A DNA stretch of 64,000 nt from Microbacterium sp. Root166 (GTDB taxonomy: Bacteria > Actinomycetota > Actinomycetes > Actinomycetales > Microbacteriaceae): assembly GCF_001427145.1 (NCBI RefSeq), contig NZ_LMGL01000001.1, positions 1,131,241-1,195,240 on the forward strand, read 5' to 3'. The notes under the pieces were generated by a model that worked only from the letters and a program-made list of their open reading frames with translations, was not told the DNA's origin and ran no database searches. The translations under genes were made by a program, and so were the position numbers. This document shows, one piece after another, positions 1 through 8,472 of the stretch (positions are counted from its first letter, which is position 1; each line of letters opens with the position of its first letter).

Positions 1-1847
1 ATCACCGGAGCGGTGTTGCCCACCGTGATCGTCACCGACGCGAGGCTGACCCGGCCGGATGAGTCCGTCACCTGCACGCGGGCGGCGTACTGGCCCTCTT
101 CGGTGTAGGTGTGCGACGTCGTCGCCGGGCCCGGGGTGAAGGTGCCGTCACCCTCGACATCCCATGCGAAGCTCAGCGCGAGCCCGTCGGGGTGCTTCGA
201 GCCCGAGGCGTCGAACTCCACCGCGAGCGGAGCCTGGCCCGAGGTGACCGAGGCCTGCAGGTCGACGCGCGGGCCCTTGGTTCCCTCGACGTAGTCCACC
301 CGGTACAGGCCCGAGTCGGGGTTGGGCCGGAAGAACCCGTCGCCGTAGTCCAAGACGTACAGCGAGCCGTCCGGACCGAACTCGATGTCGATCGGATTGT
401 CCCAGATCGGCATGCCGGCCGCGGTGAGCGCCGCGTTGGGCAGGAAGTCCTGGATGCGCGTGACCGGTCCGTCGGCCGTGTCCTGGGTGAAGGCGAAGAT
501 CCGGTCGCGCGAGAACTCGGCCATGAAGGCCTTGCCGTCCCAGTACGCCGGGAACTTCGTCGTGGCGGGGTTCTCCTCGTCGTAGCGATACGTCGGACCG
601 CCCATCGGTCCTTGACCGCCTGAGCCGAACTCGGGCCACGGCTGATGCGTCGGCTGGTCGCCGTAGTAGAGCTGCGGCGCGGTCGCGCTCGGAAGCGTGG
701 ACAGTCCGGTGTTGTACGGGCTGTTGTTCACGAGCGTGCCGTTGCAGTCGTACCAGGCGCCGGGAACGAGCAGCTCGTAGTCCCAGTCGTTGTAGTTCGC
801 GTTCGGGCCGTGGCAGAAAGGCCAGCCGCCGTTGATCGGAACCGTCGTGGATTGCCATTCGACGTAGCCCATCGGGCCGCGCTCGGGGTTGGCCGTGCCT
901 GCATCGGGACCGTAGTCGCCCCACGTGATGGCGCCCGTGACCGGATCGGCGTCGATGCGGAACGGGTTGCGCAGGCCCATCGCGAAGATCTCCGCCCGCG
1001 CGCCGGCCGTGCCGGGCGCGAAGAGGTTGCCCGAGGGGATCGTGTACGAGCCGTCGTCCTGCACGTCGATCCGCAGGATCTTGCCGCGCAGGTCGTTGCT
1101 GTTGCCGGCGCCGCGACGTGAGTCGAGGCCGGGGTTGTAGCCCACCCGGTCGTTCATCGGGGCCATGCCGTTCGCGCCGGGCGTGCCGGCGGGCGTGTTG
1201 TCGCCGGTGGCGAGCAGGAGGTTGCCGTCCTTGTCGAACGCGACGTCACCGGCGACGTGGCAGCACTGACCGCGCTGCACCTCGACCCGGATGATGTCCT
1301 GCTGGGTCGACAGGTCGAGCGAGTTCGTCGCGTCGTTCCAGGTGAAGCGGCTGAGCTGGTTGTAGCCCTTCCACTGCTCCCAGTACGACGCGTCCGCGCC
1401 GGCCGGAAGCGTGTTGGGCGCCGAGCCGGTCGCCGTCGTCGTCGGGTACGGCGCCACCATCACGCGGGGCGCGTAGTAGAGGTACACCCACTTGTTCGTG
1501 GCGAAGTCGGGGTCGAGGGTGACGGTCTGCAGACCGTCCTCGGAGTTCGCGTAGACGTCGATCGTGTTGACGATCGACGTCGTGCCCTGGGCCGGATCGG
1601 TCAGCCGCACCTGCCCGTTACGGGTGGTGTGCAGCACGCGCGAGTCGGGGAGGACCGCGAGGTCGATGGGCTCGCCGACGTCGCGGGAGAGGGTCACACG
1701 CTCGTAGTTGGCCCACGTGGTGGCCGAGATCTCGTCGCCGTGGTCGTGGCCGGGATGAGCCGCCGCGGGGAGGGCGATTGTGAGGGATGCCGCGACGAGA
1801 AGTCCCGTCGCGAGTGCCACGAGGCGTGGCGGCGCTGCGTTGCGCAT
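1..1847 (-). CDS. Secreted PQQ-type sugar dehydrogenase-like beta-propeller protein with PKD domain (3' end missing)
   Basis: At least 615 codons are present and the frame runs off the left edge, so the C-terminus is missing. The ATG at 1845-1847 opens a Sec-type signal peptide (MRNAAPPRLV, then a hydrophobic stretch ending near ALPAAAHPG). The body has features of glucose/sorbosone dehydrogenase beta-propellers: an early EPIDLAVLPDSRVL blade, CCHVAGDVAFDKDGNLLLAT, a LRGKILRIDV blade and FAMGLRNPFRID. From about residue 530 a PKD fold follows (PLAVEFDASGSKHPDG, then SFAWDVEGDG). The family oxidises extracellular sugars with a quinone cofactor; the substrate here is unknown. It lies 149 bp downstream of a Tat-exported TIM-barrel protein on the same strand, which suggests a shared extracytoplasmic sugar pathway. 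Such proteins often carry further ThuA or carbohydrate-binding modules that would lie outside the window. Confidence 0.85.
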   Translation of the reverse strand, partial: MRNAAPPRLVALATGLLVAASLTIALPAAAHPGHDHGDEISATTWANYERVTLSRDVGEPIDLAVLPDSRVLHTTRNGQVRLTDPAQGTTSIVNTIDVYANSEDGLQTVTLDPDFATNKWVYLYYAPRVMVAPYPTTTATGSAPNTLPAGADASYWEQWKGYNQLSRFTWNDATNSLDLSTQQDIIRVEVQRGQCCHVAGDVAFDKDGNLLLATGDNTPAGTPGANGMAPMNDRVGYNPGLDSRRGAGNSNDLRGKILRIDVQDDGSYTIPSGNLFAPGTAGARAEIFAMGLRNPFRIDADPVTGAITWGDYGPDAGTANPERGPMGYVEWQSTTVPINGGWPFCHGPNANYNDWDYELLVPGAWYDCNGTLVNNSPYNTGLSTLPSATAPQLYYGDQPTHQPWPEFGSGGQGPMGGPTYRYDEENPATTKFPAYWDGKAFMAEFSRDRIFAFTQDTADGPVTRIQDFLPNAALTAAGMPIWDNPIDIEFGPDGSLYVLDYGDGFFRPNPDSGLYRVDYVEGTKGPRVDLQASVTSGQAPLAVEFDASGSKHPDGLALSFAWDVEGDGTFTPGPATTSHTYTEEGQYAARVQVTDSSGRVSLASVTITVGNTAPV

Positions 1848-1942
1848 GTAGTGCTCCAGTCGGATGAGTGGCGGGATCCGTTTTGCTGGAGTGCGTCTTG
1901 CGATGGCTGCGGGTGTGGAAGGCGGACGGGATCGAGGGGTGA

Positions 1943-1983
1943 GGAGGGGGGCGGTTGGACCCGGTTGTTCGGCGCCCCCCTCC
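1943..1983 (-). terminator. Strong GC hairpin between the TIM-barrel gene and the dehydrogenase gene
   Basis: GGAGGGGGGCG (1943-1953) is perfectly complementary to CGCCCCCCTCC (1973-1983), an 11-bp stem with a 19-nt loop. It starts 14 nt after the TIM-barrel stop codon and has no clear U tract. It could terminate, attenuate or protect the transcript end, so the dehydrogenase may be transcribed less than the gene before it. Confidence 0.55.
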
Positions 1984-1996
1984 GGTACGGGAGCGG

Positions 1997-3160
1997 CTAG
2001 CCGCGGAGCGAGGCCATGTGCTGGTACGACGAGGCCGCGTTCTCGAGCGACATCGAGGGCGATGCCGTCGGGACCGTGGCGGCGTTGTCCTGCTCGTACA
2101 TCGAGTTGTGCGACCCCTTGGCGCCGATGCGCTGGAAGAACGTCGTGTAGTCGATGCTGCCCTGGCCGAACGGTGCGATCGTGTAGCCGGCCGGGAGGTC
2201 GGGACGCGCCGCGCCGTCCTTGGCGTGGAACAGCGGGAAGCGCTGGGTCTGCGCCGCGACCAGGCCGGCCGGGTCGAACACGTCCGCCACGACCGAGCCG
2301 TCAGGCGCGGTGAAGCTCTGGAAGCGATGCTGCGCGACGTGCGCCCAGTAGACATCCATCTCGAGGTACACGTAGTTCGGGTCGGTGTTCTCCAGGAACC
2401 ACTCGAGCCGTCGCGCGCCGCTCGAACGGGTCGGCCGGCCGGTGGCATCCAGCGGTCCGCTGTCGAGCAGGAAGCTGTACGCCGCATCGTGGTTGTGCGT
2501 GTAGAGCTTCAGCCCGTGGGTCGCCGCGCGCTGCCCGAAGAAGTTCCAGCGTTCCGCCGCGGCCTGCCAGTCGGTCAGGTACGCGCTGGAAGTCGGGTCG
2601 TTGCCCGTGCCGATGTGGCCGAATCCGAGGATGTTGGCGATCTCGCACTGCGCATCGAACTGCGCGATCGTCGCGTCGCTGATCGTGGACGGGATCTGGC
2701 CGTGGTTGCCCTCGCCCTCCAGCCCGAAGTCGTCGAGCCAGGTGCGCAGCAGCTGCGCTCCTGCGACGTTGTTGACGTTGCCACCCTCGGAACTGACGTT
2801 CTGGCCGTAACCGGCGAACTCGATCTGCTTGTAGCCGATGTCTGCGAGCTGCTTGAGCACCGCCTTGAAGCCCGACGGCAGCGGCGTGCTGTTGGGGTCA
2901 CGGCTGATCGCGTCGCGCACGGTGTACAGGATGATGCCGCGCTTGCCCGGGGGCACCAGCACGCCGTTTCCGCCGCCCTTCGATGCGGCGAGCCCGGCTG
3001 CGGCAGCGCCCGAGTGGGCGTGCGCATGACCGGTGCCGAGGCCGAACATGGCGGCAGCCGCCATGCCGGTCGTGGCAGCGAGAAGCTGCCGTCTGCTGAG
3101 GCCGAGCTTGCGTCCGAGGACGCGAGCGTCCTCCTCCGCCTGGTGAGTGACGTCGTCCAT
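1997..3160 (-). CDS. Tat-exported sugar phosphate isomerase/epimerase-like TIM-barrel protein
   Basis: A 387-residue protein. The start is taken at the ATG 3158-3160 because AAGGGAG lies just upstream; the frame stays open further upstream but without a better site. The N-terminus has a twin-arginine signal (LSRRQLLAATTG, then an Ala-rich hydrophobic stretch to HAHAHSG), so it is predicted to be exported folded. The rest resembles xylose-isomerase-like TIM barrels (AP endonuclease 2 superfamily): LADIGYKQIEFAGYGQ, THNHDAAYSFL, YVYLEMDVYWAHVA and FPLFHAKDGA supply the usual Glu, Asp and His metal ligands. Exported members are often found with GFO/IDH/MocA or PQQ-type oxidoreductases in keto-sugar metabolism. 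That role is inferred from the neighbour; the substrate is unknown. Confidence 0.85.
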   Translation of the reverse strand: MDDVTHQAEEDARVLGRKLGLSRRQLLAATTGMAAAAMFGLGTGHAHAHSGAAAAGLAASKGGGNGVLVPPGKRGIILYTVRDAISRDPNSTPLPSGFKAVLKQLADIGYKQIEFAGYGQNVSSEGGNVNNVAGAQLLRTWLDDFGLEGEGNHGQIPSTISDATIAQFDAQCEIANILGFGHIGTGNDPTSSAYLTDWQAAAERWNFFGQRAATHGLKLYTHNHDAAYSFLLDSGPLDATGRPTRSSGARRLEWFLENTDPNYVYLEMDVYWAHVAQHRFQSFTAPDGSVVADVFDPAGLVAAQTQRFPLFHAKDGAARPDLPAGYTIAPFGQGSIDYTTFFQRIGAKGSHNSMYEQDNAATVPTASPSMSLENAASSYQHMASLRG

Positions 3161-3200
3161 GGTGCTCCCTTGCACGGATCGGTTCCCGGAAAGTGCGCTG

Positions 3201-3254
3201 GAAAAGAGCGAACACTTTTCTCGGACCATAGGGCATTTGTCCGAGGAGGGTCAA
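3201..3254 (-). promoter_or_regulatory. Promoter with two nested dyads upstream of the TIM-barrel gene
   Basis: Read on the minus strand, TTGACC (3249-3254) and TATGGT (3225-3230) are 18 bp apart, a good sigma-A-type promoter giving a start near 3218. TCGGAC (3221-3226) and GTCCGA (3239-3244) form an inverted repeat bracketing the -10. GAAAAG (3201-3206) and CTTTTC (3215-3220) form a second inverted repeat at the expected transcription start. Both are plausible repressor sites; the regulator is unknown. Confidence 0.5.
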
Positions 3255-3344
3255 CCAAAACTTAATTGCTTCTCATGCAACTTTCATCAACAATCGTCAA
3301 AAGTATCCGACACCCCTTGTGCCGACTGGGATCGCGGCACGAAC

Positions 3345-4277
3345 TCAGCCGCCGAGCACGACGTTCGCCGGCGGCTCTCCGGCCGCCATGCGCTCGATCT
3401 GGGCCCGCACCAGGCGCGTGATACGCGGTGTCATGGCCGTCGACGCCCCTCCGACGTGCGGTGCGACGAGCACACCATGCAGGGACCAGAGCGGATGCCC
3501 CGGCGGCAGCGGCTCGGGATCGACCACGTCCAGCGCGGCCCGGAGCCGGCCACGACGCACGTGCTCCACGAGCGCATCGGTGTCGACGAGCGACCCGCGC
3601 CCGACGTTGACGACGAGCGCGCCGTCCGGCAGTGCGCCGAGGAATGCGTCGTCGACGATGCCGCGGGTCTGCTCGCCGCCCGGAAGCGTCAGCACGACGA
3701 TCTCGGCATCGCCGAGCAGGCCGGGCAGCTCGTCGACGCCGTGCACCGGCACCCCGTCCTCCGTGCGTGCGCGATGCGCGACCACCGTGAGGTGCACCTC
3801 GAACGGGGCCAGGCGTGCGGCGATCGCCTTGCCCACCCCGCCGTAGCCCAGCAGCAGAACGCGTCGATCGGCGAGGCTCGTCGCGAACACCGGGTCCCAT
3901 ATGCCGGAAGCGGTATCGATCGCGAACTTGTCGATCCTGCGCTGGGCGGCGATCATCAGCCCGACGGCGAGCTCCGCCGTCGAGGTCTCGTGGACGCTTG
4001 CCGCGTTGGCGAACATCACGCCGTCCGGCAGCAGCTCTTCGACGCCTTCATACCCGATGGACTGGCTCTGGACGAGGCGGACCGCCACGCCCTCCAGCTG
4101 CTCCAGCACCGTCGCCATCTTCATGTAGGGCGGGACGACGAGATCCAGCCGATCACGCGGCGCGGGTCCTTCCATCGACCACACGACGAGCTCGACGCCG
4201 TCGGGCAGCCGGCCGAGATCAGCGGCGAGCCGCTCGGTCGGCACACTCACGACAAGGGACGGGATGCCTTCACTCAC
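3345..4277 (-). CDS. D-isomer-specific 2-hydroxyacid dehydrogenase (NAD-binding)
   Basis: A 310-residue protein. It carries the family signatures in order: GYGGVGKAIAARL (Rossmann dinucleotide loop), VVLTLPGGEQTRGIVD, ALVVNVGRGSLVDTDALVEH and DVVDPEPLPPGHPLW, then APHVGG with the catalytic His. It would reduce a 2-keto acid to a D-2-hydroxy acid or run the reverse reaction, in the cytoplasm. Substrate (phosphoglycerate, glyoxylate, hydroxypyruvate) cannot be assigned. The GTG start lies 6 nt after a TAGCGT hexamer (4284-4289, minus strand), so the message is probably leaderless. It is a single gene, convergent with the DUF1761 gene's upstream side. Confidence 0.85.
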   Translation of the reverse strand: MSEGIPSLVVSVPTERLAADLGRLPDGVELVVWSMEGPAPRDRLDLVVPPYMKMATVLEQLEGVAVRLVQSQSIGYEGVEELLPDGVMFANAASVHETSTAELAVGLMIAAQRRIDKFAIDTASGIWDPVFATSLADRRVLLLGYGGVGKAIAARLAPFEVHLTVVAHRARTEDGVPVHGVDELPGLLGDAEIVVLTLPGGEQTRGIVDDAFLGALPDGALVVNVGRGSLVDTDALVEHVRRGRLRAALDVVDPEPLPPGHPLWSLHGVLVAPHVGGASTAMTPRITRLVRAQIERMAAGEPPANVVLGG

Positions 4278-4379
4278 GCATCCACGCTAGCGGCGCGCTG
4301 TGATGACGGGGTCGAAACGCAGCGCTACGCTCGCGATCAGCGGCGGCATCGGCAGGTCCGCCCGACGAAGGAGACGAAG

Positions 4380-4817
4380 ATGGTCCCTGAGATCAACTAC
4401 TGGGCCGTGCTGATCGCCACGCTCTCGACGATGATCGTCGGCTCCGTCTGGTACGCGCCGAAGGTCTTCGGCACGCGCTGGGCGAAACTGGCGAACGTCG
4501 ACATGAATCGCGACCAGACCTCTCTCCAGGCCTGGATGCCGATCATCGTCACGGTGTTCGTCAGCTTCGTGTCGGCATGGGTGCTGGCGGGGGCGACCTC
4601 GATCGCGTGGCACTTCTACGGCGGCGGCTACCTGCTCGCCTCGCTGGGCACGGCGATCATCCTGTGGGCCGGCTTCACCGCGGCGCGGTTCATCACCCAC
4701 GACCAGTTCGAGGGGCGGCCGACGTCGCTCACCGTGATGAACATCGCGCACGAACTGGTCACGTTCGTGGTGATGGGCATCATCATCGGAGTCTGGCCCC
4801 CGGCCGGCACCGTCTGA
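4380..4817 (+). CDS. DUF1761 family small membrane protein
   Basis: A 145-residue protein starting at the ATG at 4380 with AAGGAGA eight nucleotides upstream. It has four predicted membrane helices: residues near 7-25 (YWAVLIATLSTMIVGSVWY), about 55-75, 85-105 and 120-140. The opening W(A)V..AT...VGSVWYAP..FG..W is typical of DUF1761. No biochemical function is established for this family. It converges on purQ with only 9 bp between stop codons, so the purS-purQ transcript runs toward it from the other side. Confidence 0.75.
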   Translation: MVPEINYWAVLIATLSTMIVGSVWYAPKVFGTRWAKLANVDMNRDQTSLQAWMPIIVTVFVSFVSAWVLAGATSIAWHFYGGGYLLASLGTAIILWAGFTAARFITHDQFEGRPTSLTVMNIAHELVTFVVMGIIIGVWPPAGTV

Positions 4818-4826
4818 CGACGGGGC

Positions 4827-5534
4827 TCAGGCCGCGGCTGCCACCACCGCGGCGATGGCCGAGGTGAAGAACGGCAGGCCGTCGACGCCCGAGCGCATCG
4901 CGGCACTCGTGTCGGGGCCGAAGCCGGGCTCGACCGCGTGCTCGGGGTGGGGCATGAGGCCCACGACGTTCCCGCGCTCGTTGACGAGGCCGGCGATGTC
5001 GCGGAGCGAGCCGTTGGGGTTCACGCCGACGTAGCGGAAGGCCACGAGGTTCTCGCCCTCGAGGCGGTCCAGTTCGGCCTCGGAGGCGATGTAGCCGCCG
5101 TCGGCGTTCTTGAGCGGGATCGTGATCTCCTGGCCGGCGGAGAAGTCGCTCGTCCAGGCGGTGTCGTTGTTCTCGACACGCAGGCGCTGGTCGCGGCGGA
5201 TGAACTGCTGGTGCGCGTTGCGGATCAGGCCGCCGGGCAGCAGGTGGGCCTCGACGAGCATCTGGAAGCCGTTGCAGATGCCGAGGATCGGCATTCCCTT
5301 GGCGGCGGCATCCTTCACCTCGGCCATGATCGGCGCGAGTGCGGCGATGGCGCCGGCACGCAGGTAGTCGCCGTAGCTGAAGCCACCCGGCAGCACGAGG
5401 GCGTCCACACCCTCGAGGTCGTGCGAGCCGTGCCAGAGTGCGACGGGCTCGCCGCCGGCGACGGCGATCGCGCGCTGCGCGTCGCGGTCATCGAGCGAGC
5501 CGGGGAAGGTGATGACCCCGATGCGAGCGGTCAT
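4827..5534 (-). CDS. purQ: Phosphoribosylformylglycinamidine synthase, glutaminase subunit PurQ
   Basis: A 235-residue class I glutamine amidotransferase, the usual length for the small PurQ of PurSQL systems. It releases ammonia from glutamine for the fourth step of IMP synthesis (FGAR to FGAM) together with PurS and Pur[40 protein letters not shown] (nucleophilic Cys) and [14 protein letters not shown] (His/Glu of the triad) are visible. Its start overlaps the purS stop by four bases (ATGA), so the two are translationally coupled. purL, which usually follows, is not in this window; the next gene downstream is the convergent DUF1761 gene. Confidence 0.95.
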   Translation of the reverse strand: MTARIGVITFPGSLDDRDAQRAIAVAGGEPVALWHGSHDLEGVDALVLPGGFSYGDYLRAGAIAALAPIMAEVKDAAAKGMPILGICNGFQMLVEAHLLPGGLIRNAHQQFIRRDQRLRVENNDTAWTSDFSAGQEITIPLKNADGGYIASEAELDRLEGENLVAFRYVGVNPNGSLRDIAGLVNERGNVVGLMPHPEHAVEPGFGPDTSAAMRSGVDGLPFFTSAIAAVVAAAA

Positions 5535-5779
5535 TCGACCACCTCGACGCCCACCACATCCTCGATCACGGAGTTGGAGAGGATCTCGTCCGCGACGCGG
5601 CGGGCGGTCGCGAGCAGCTCGTCATCGACCTCGCCCTCGACGGTGAGCTCGAAGCGCTTTCCGATGCGCACGGACGTGAAGGCGTCCTGACCCAGACGCG
5701 CGAGTGCGCCGGAGACGGCCTTCCCCTGGGGGTCCAGCAGCTCGGCCTTGGGCATGACGTCGACGACGATGGTGGGCAT
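5531..5779 (-). CDS. purS: Phosphoribosylformylglycinamidine synthase subunit PurS
   Basis: An 82-residue protein, the normal PurS size. It is the small structural subunit that bridges PurQ and PurL in FGAM synthase. Family features are [39 protein letters not shown] and [18 protein letters not shown]. The ATG at 5777-5779 is preceded by GGAG at a usable distance; a possible -10 (TAGACT on the minus strand, 5817-5822) would give a leader of about 30 nt. It is the first gene of the purSQ unit and is divergent from the cellobiose operon; their 260-bp spacer holds the CebR operators. Confidence 0.93.
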   Translation of the reverse strand: MPTIVVDVMPKAELLDPQGKAVSGALARLGQDAFTSVRIGKRFELTVEGEVDDELLATARRVADEILSNSVIEDVVGVEVVE

Positions 5780-5888
5780 TGAAGAGCTCCGGATGTCGCG
5801 GGAAGGGATCCTCCCCAGTCTACGGGCCGCGGCATCCCCGTTCGTCCGGTTGTTCTGGATGTGTCGTGACGCAACCGTGACACATTCG

Positions 5889-5902
5889 TGGGAGCGCTCC
5901 CT
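5889..5902. promoter_or_regulatory. CebR-type operator 1
   Basis: TGGGAGCGCTCCCT matches 13 of 14 bases of the palindrome TGGGAGCGCTCCCA known as the CebR operator in Streptomyces. Its last base is the first T of the -35 hexamer of the cebE promoter, so bound repressor would block RNA polymerase. Confidence 0.85.
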
Positions 5903-5931
5903 TGACATTCGTGGGAGCGATCCCATAGCGT
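5902..5931 (+). promoter_or_regulatory. Promoter of the cebEFG-bglC operon
   Basis: TTGACA (5902-5907) and TAGCGT (5926-5931) are separated by 18 bp, giving a predicted transcription start near 5938 and a leader of about 100 nt before the cebE GTG. The spacer is filled by operator 2, and operators 1 and 3 flank the promoter. Confidence 0.7.
5912..5925. promoter_or_regulatory. CebR-type operator 2, inside the promoter spacer
   Basis: TGGGAGCGATCCCA is a one-base variant of the CebR palindrome. It lies between the -35 and -10 of the cebE promoter, the strongest position for LacI-family repression. It begins 23 bp from the start of operator 1. Confidence 0.85.
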
Positions 5932-5945
5932 TGCCCGCAGTCCGA

Positions 5946-5959
5946 TGGGACCGCTCCCA
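5946..5959. promoter_or_regulatory. CebR-type operator 3, just downstream of the transcription start
   Basis: TGGGACCGCTCCCA is a one-base variant of the CebR palindrome. It starts about 8 bp after the predicted transcription start and 34 bp after the start of operator 2, so it could act as a roadblock or an auxiliary site. Confidence 0.8.
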
Positions 5960-6041
5960 CGGCATAGCCGCCGAAGGATGAATCCCGACCACGGCTGCAC
6001 CTGCAACACATCTGTACTTGACCAAACACAAAGGAGTGACA

Positions 6042-7313
6042 GTGAACTCACGTGCCTTCCGACGGAGCGCCGTGGCCGTAGCCGCGTTCTCGGCTTCCGC
6101 GATCGTCCTCGCCGGCTGCGCCGGTGGCGGCGAGACCCCGCCCGCCGACAGCGACGAGCCCATCACGCTCACCATCGCCACGTTCAACGACTTCGGCTAC
6201 ACCGATGAACTCCTCCAGGAGTACATGGACGAGAACCCGAACATCACCGTTGAGCACACCCGTGCCGCCGAGTCCGGCGACGCCCGCGCGAACTACTTCG
6301 CCAAGCTCGGCAAGGGCGGCCTCGCCGACATCGAGGGCGTCGAGATCGACTGGTTCGCCGAGGCGATGCAGTACTCCGACCTGCTCGCCGAGGCGCCCGA
6401 CAGTGTGAAGGGCCGCTGGCTCGACTGGAAGGAAGCCGCTGCGACCGACGCAGACGGCCGTCTCGTCGGCTTCGGCACGGACATCGGACCGCAGGGCATC
6501 TGCTACCGCGCCGACCTGTTCGCGGCGGCGGGCCTGCCCACCGACCCCGAGGGCGTCGCAGAGCTGTTCAACGGCGACTGGGAGGCCTTCCTCGACGTCG
6601 CGGATGAGTACAAGGCCGCGACCGGCAAGCCGATGATCGACTCGGCCAACTCCGTGCTCCAGGGCATCATGAACCAGCTGGAGTACACCTACACCGAGGA
6701 AGACGGCGCGGTCATCGCGACCGAGAACCCCGAGGTCGCGAACGCGTACAACCTCGTCGCCGAGCGCGCGGTGCCCAACTCGGCATACGCCGGTCAGTGG
6801 TCCGACGACTGGTTCGCCTCGATGGCCGGCGGCGAGTTCGCCACGATGCTGTGCCCCGGCTGGATGCTGGGCATCATCGAGGGCAACGCGCCCGACACCG
6901 CCGACTGGAACATCGCCGATGTGTTCCCCAACGGCGGCGGCAACTGGGGCGGGTCGTACCTGACCGTTCCGGCAGACGGCGAGAACGTCGAGGCTGCGCT
7001 GCAGCTCGCCGACTGGCTCACCGCTCCCGAGCAGCAGATGAAGGCGTTCGCCAACGCGGGCACCTTCCCGAGCCAGACGGAGGCCCTCGAAAGCCCGGAG
7101 CTCGCCGACGCCACCAACGCGTACTTCCAGGACGCACCGGTGGGTCAGATCCTGACCACGCGCGCGGAGGCCGTCACGGTGGCCCCGTACAAGGACGCGA
7201 GCTACTTCCAGTACCACCAGGCGCTGCAGGACGCAGTCACGCGAGTGTTCGACGGTCTGGAGAACCAGGAGGCCTCGTGGAACACGTGGGTCGCCGAGGT
7301 CGAAGCGTTCTGA
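6042..7313 (+). CDS. cebE: Cellobiose/cellodextrin ABC transporter substrate-binding lipoprotein
   Basis: A 423-residue family 1 extracellular solute-binding protein. The start is the GTG at 6042, which follows AAGGAG with six intervening bases. The signal peptide ends in a lipobox, IVLAGC with Cys26 as the lipid-anchored residue, so the mature protein sits on the outer face of the membrane. LTIATFNDFGYTDELLQEY and EWDWFAEAMQ-like regions (EIDWFAEAMQYSDLL) and a Trp-rich ligand region (GNWGGSYLTVP) fit oligosaccharide binders. The substrate is assigned as cellobiose or short cellodextrins because of the three CebR-type operators and the downstream permeases, GH1 enzyme and LacI regulator. A related beta-glucoside is the main alternative. 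Confidence 0.85.
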   Translation: MNSRAFRRSAVAVAAFSASAIVLAGCAGGGETPPADSDEPITLTIATFNDFGYTDELLQEYMDENPNITVEHTRAAESGDARANYFAKLGKGGLADIEGVEIDWFAEAMQYSDLLAEAPDSVKGRWLDWKEAAATDADGRLVGFGTDIGPQGICYRADLFAAAGLPTDPEGVAELFNGDWEAFLDVADEYKAATGKPMIDSANSVLQGIMNQLEYTYTEEDGAVIATENPEVANAYNLVAERAVPNSAYAGQWSDDWFASMAGGEFATMLCPGWMLGIIEGNAPDTADWNIADVFPNGGGNWGGSYLTVPADGENVEAALQLADWLTAPEQQMKAFANAGTFPSQTEALESPELADATNAYFQDAPVGQILTTRAEAVTVAPYKDASYFQYHQALQDAVTRVFDGLENQEASWNTWVAEVEAF

Positions 7314-7449
7314 TCTGCTCCGTCTGATCGCCATGGCCGCTCGCCCGGCCGTGGTCTGACAGGAGGAGGTGTGCGCGGGCCGCTCGCCGGCCCGCGCACA
7401 CTCTCCTCACCCCCTCCTGAAAACAGTCGACATCGATTCGGAGTCACCG

Positions 7450-8472
7450 GTGACCACGACCGCAACCCGCCACACGGCATCCGGGCCGGCCGGCCAGCCG
7501 TCTCCAGACCGCGCCCCGCGCGTGCTCTCCTTCTCTCAGAAGCTGAGCAAGTGGGACCTCAAGGTCTCGCCCTTCCTCTACATCTCGCCGTTCTTCATCA
7601 TGTTCGCGATCGTGGGTCTCTTCCCCATCGCGTACACGGCCGTCATCTCCTTCATGGACTGGGACCTCGTCCGCAACTCCGGCGAGTTCATCGGGTTCGA
7701 CCAGTACATCTGGATCCTTCAGAACCCGCAGTTCTGGACGGCCCTGCGAAACACCTTCAGCATCTTCCTGCTGTCGACGGTGCCGCAGCTGATCCTGGCG
7801 CTCTTCATCGCCGCGATGCTCGACAAGAACATCCGCGCCAAGACGTTCTGGCGCACGAGCGTGCTGCTCCCGTACGTGATGGCGCCCGTTGCCGTCGCCC
7901 TGATCTTCAGCAACATGTTCGGCGACAACCACGGTCTCGTGAACAACATCCTCACCGACATCGGTCTGCAGCCGATCCCGTGGCACAAGGACCCGTTCTG
8001 GAGTCACGTCGCCATCGCCACGATGGTCAATTTCCGCTGGGTCGGCTACAACGCCCTGATCCTCCTGGCCGCCATGCAGGCCGTGCCACGCGAGTACTAC
8101 GAGGCCGCCACCGTCGACGGTGCCAACACGTGGCGCCAGTTCACGGCCATCACGATGCCGTCGCTGCGGCCGACGCTGATCTTCGTCATCATCACCTCGA
8201 CGATCGGCGGTCTGCAGATCTTCGACGAGCCGAGTCAGTTCGACAACACCGGTCAGGGTGGTGCGGCCCAGCAGTGGCTCACCGTCACGCTGTTCCTCTA
8301 CAACATCGGCTGGCGGGAGTGGAACTTCGGACGTGCGGCAGCGCTCGCCTGGATCCTGTTCATCATCATTCTCGTGATCGGCCTCATCAATCTGATGATC
8401 ACGCGTCGTCTCGTCCGCGACGAAGGCGGCAGAGGCGTCCTCGTGCGCCGCAAGAAGGGATCCCGCCGATGA
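7450..8472 (+). CDS. cebF: Cellobiose/cellodextrin ABC transporter permease
   Basis: A 340-residue MalF-type permease with six predicted membrane helices after a cytoplasmic N-terminus of about 40 residues. The start is placed at the GTG 7450-7452, preceded by GGAG; the frame is open upstream but that stretch does not look coding. The EAA loop that contacts the ATPase is seen as EYYEAATVDGANTWRQFTAITMP. No ATPase gene is present, which is normal: CebFG systems use a shared MsiK-type ATPase encoded elsewhere. It overlaps cebG by four bases. The 136-bp gap after cebE contains no strong terminator. Confidence 0.88.
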   Translation: MTTTATRHTASGPAGQPSPDRAPRVLSFSQKLSKWDLKVSPFLYISPFFIMFAIVGLFPIAYTAVISFMDWDLVRNSGEFIGFDQYIWILQNPQFWTALRNTFSIFLLSTVPQLILALFIAAMLDKNIRAKTFWRTSVLLPYVMAPVAVALIFSNMFGDNHGLVNNILTDIGLQPIPWHKDPFWSHVAIATMVNFRWVGYNALILLAAMQAVPREYYEAATVDGANTWRQFTAITMPSLRPTLIFVIITSTIGGLQIFDEPSQFDNTGQGGAAQQWLTVTLFLYNIGWREWNFGRAAALAWILFIIILVIGLINLMITRRLVRDEGGRGVLVRRKKGSRR

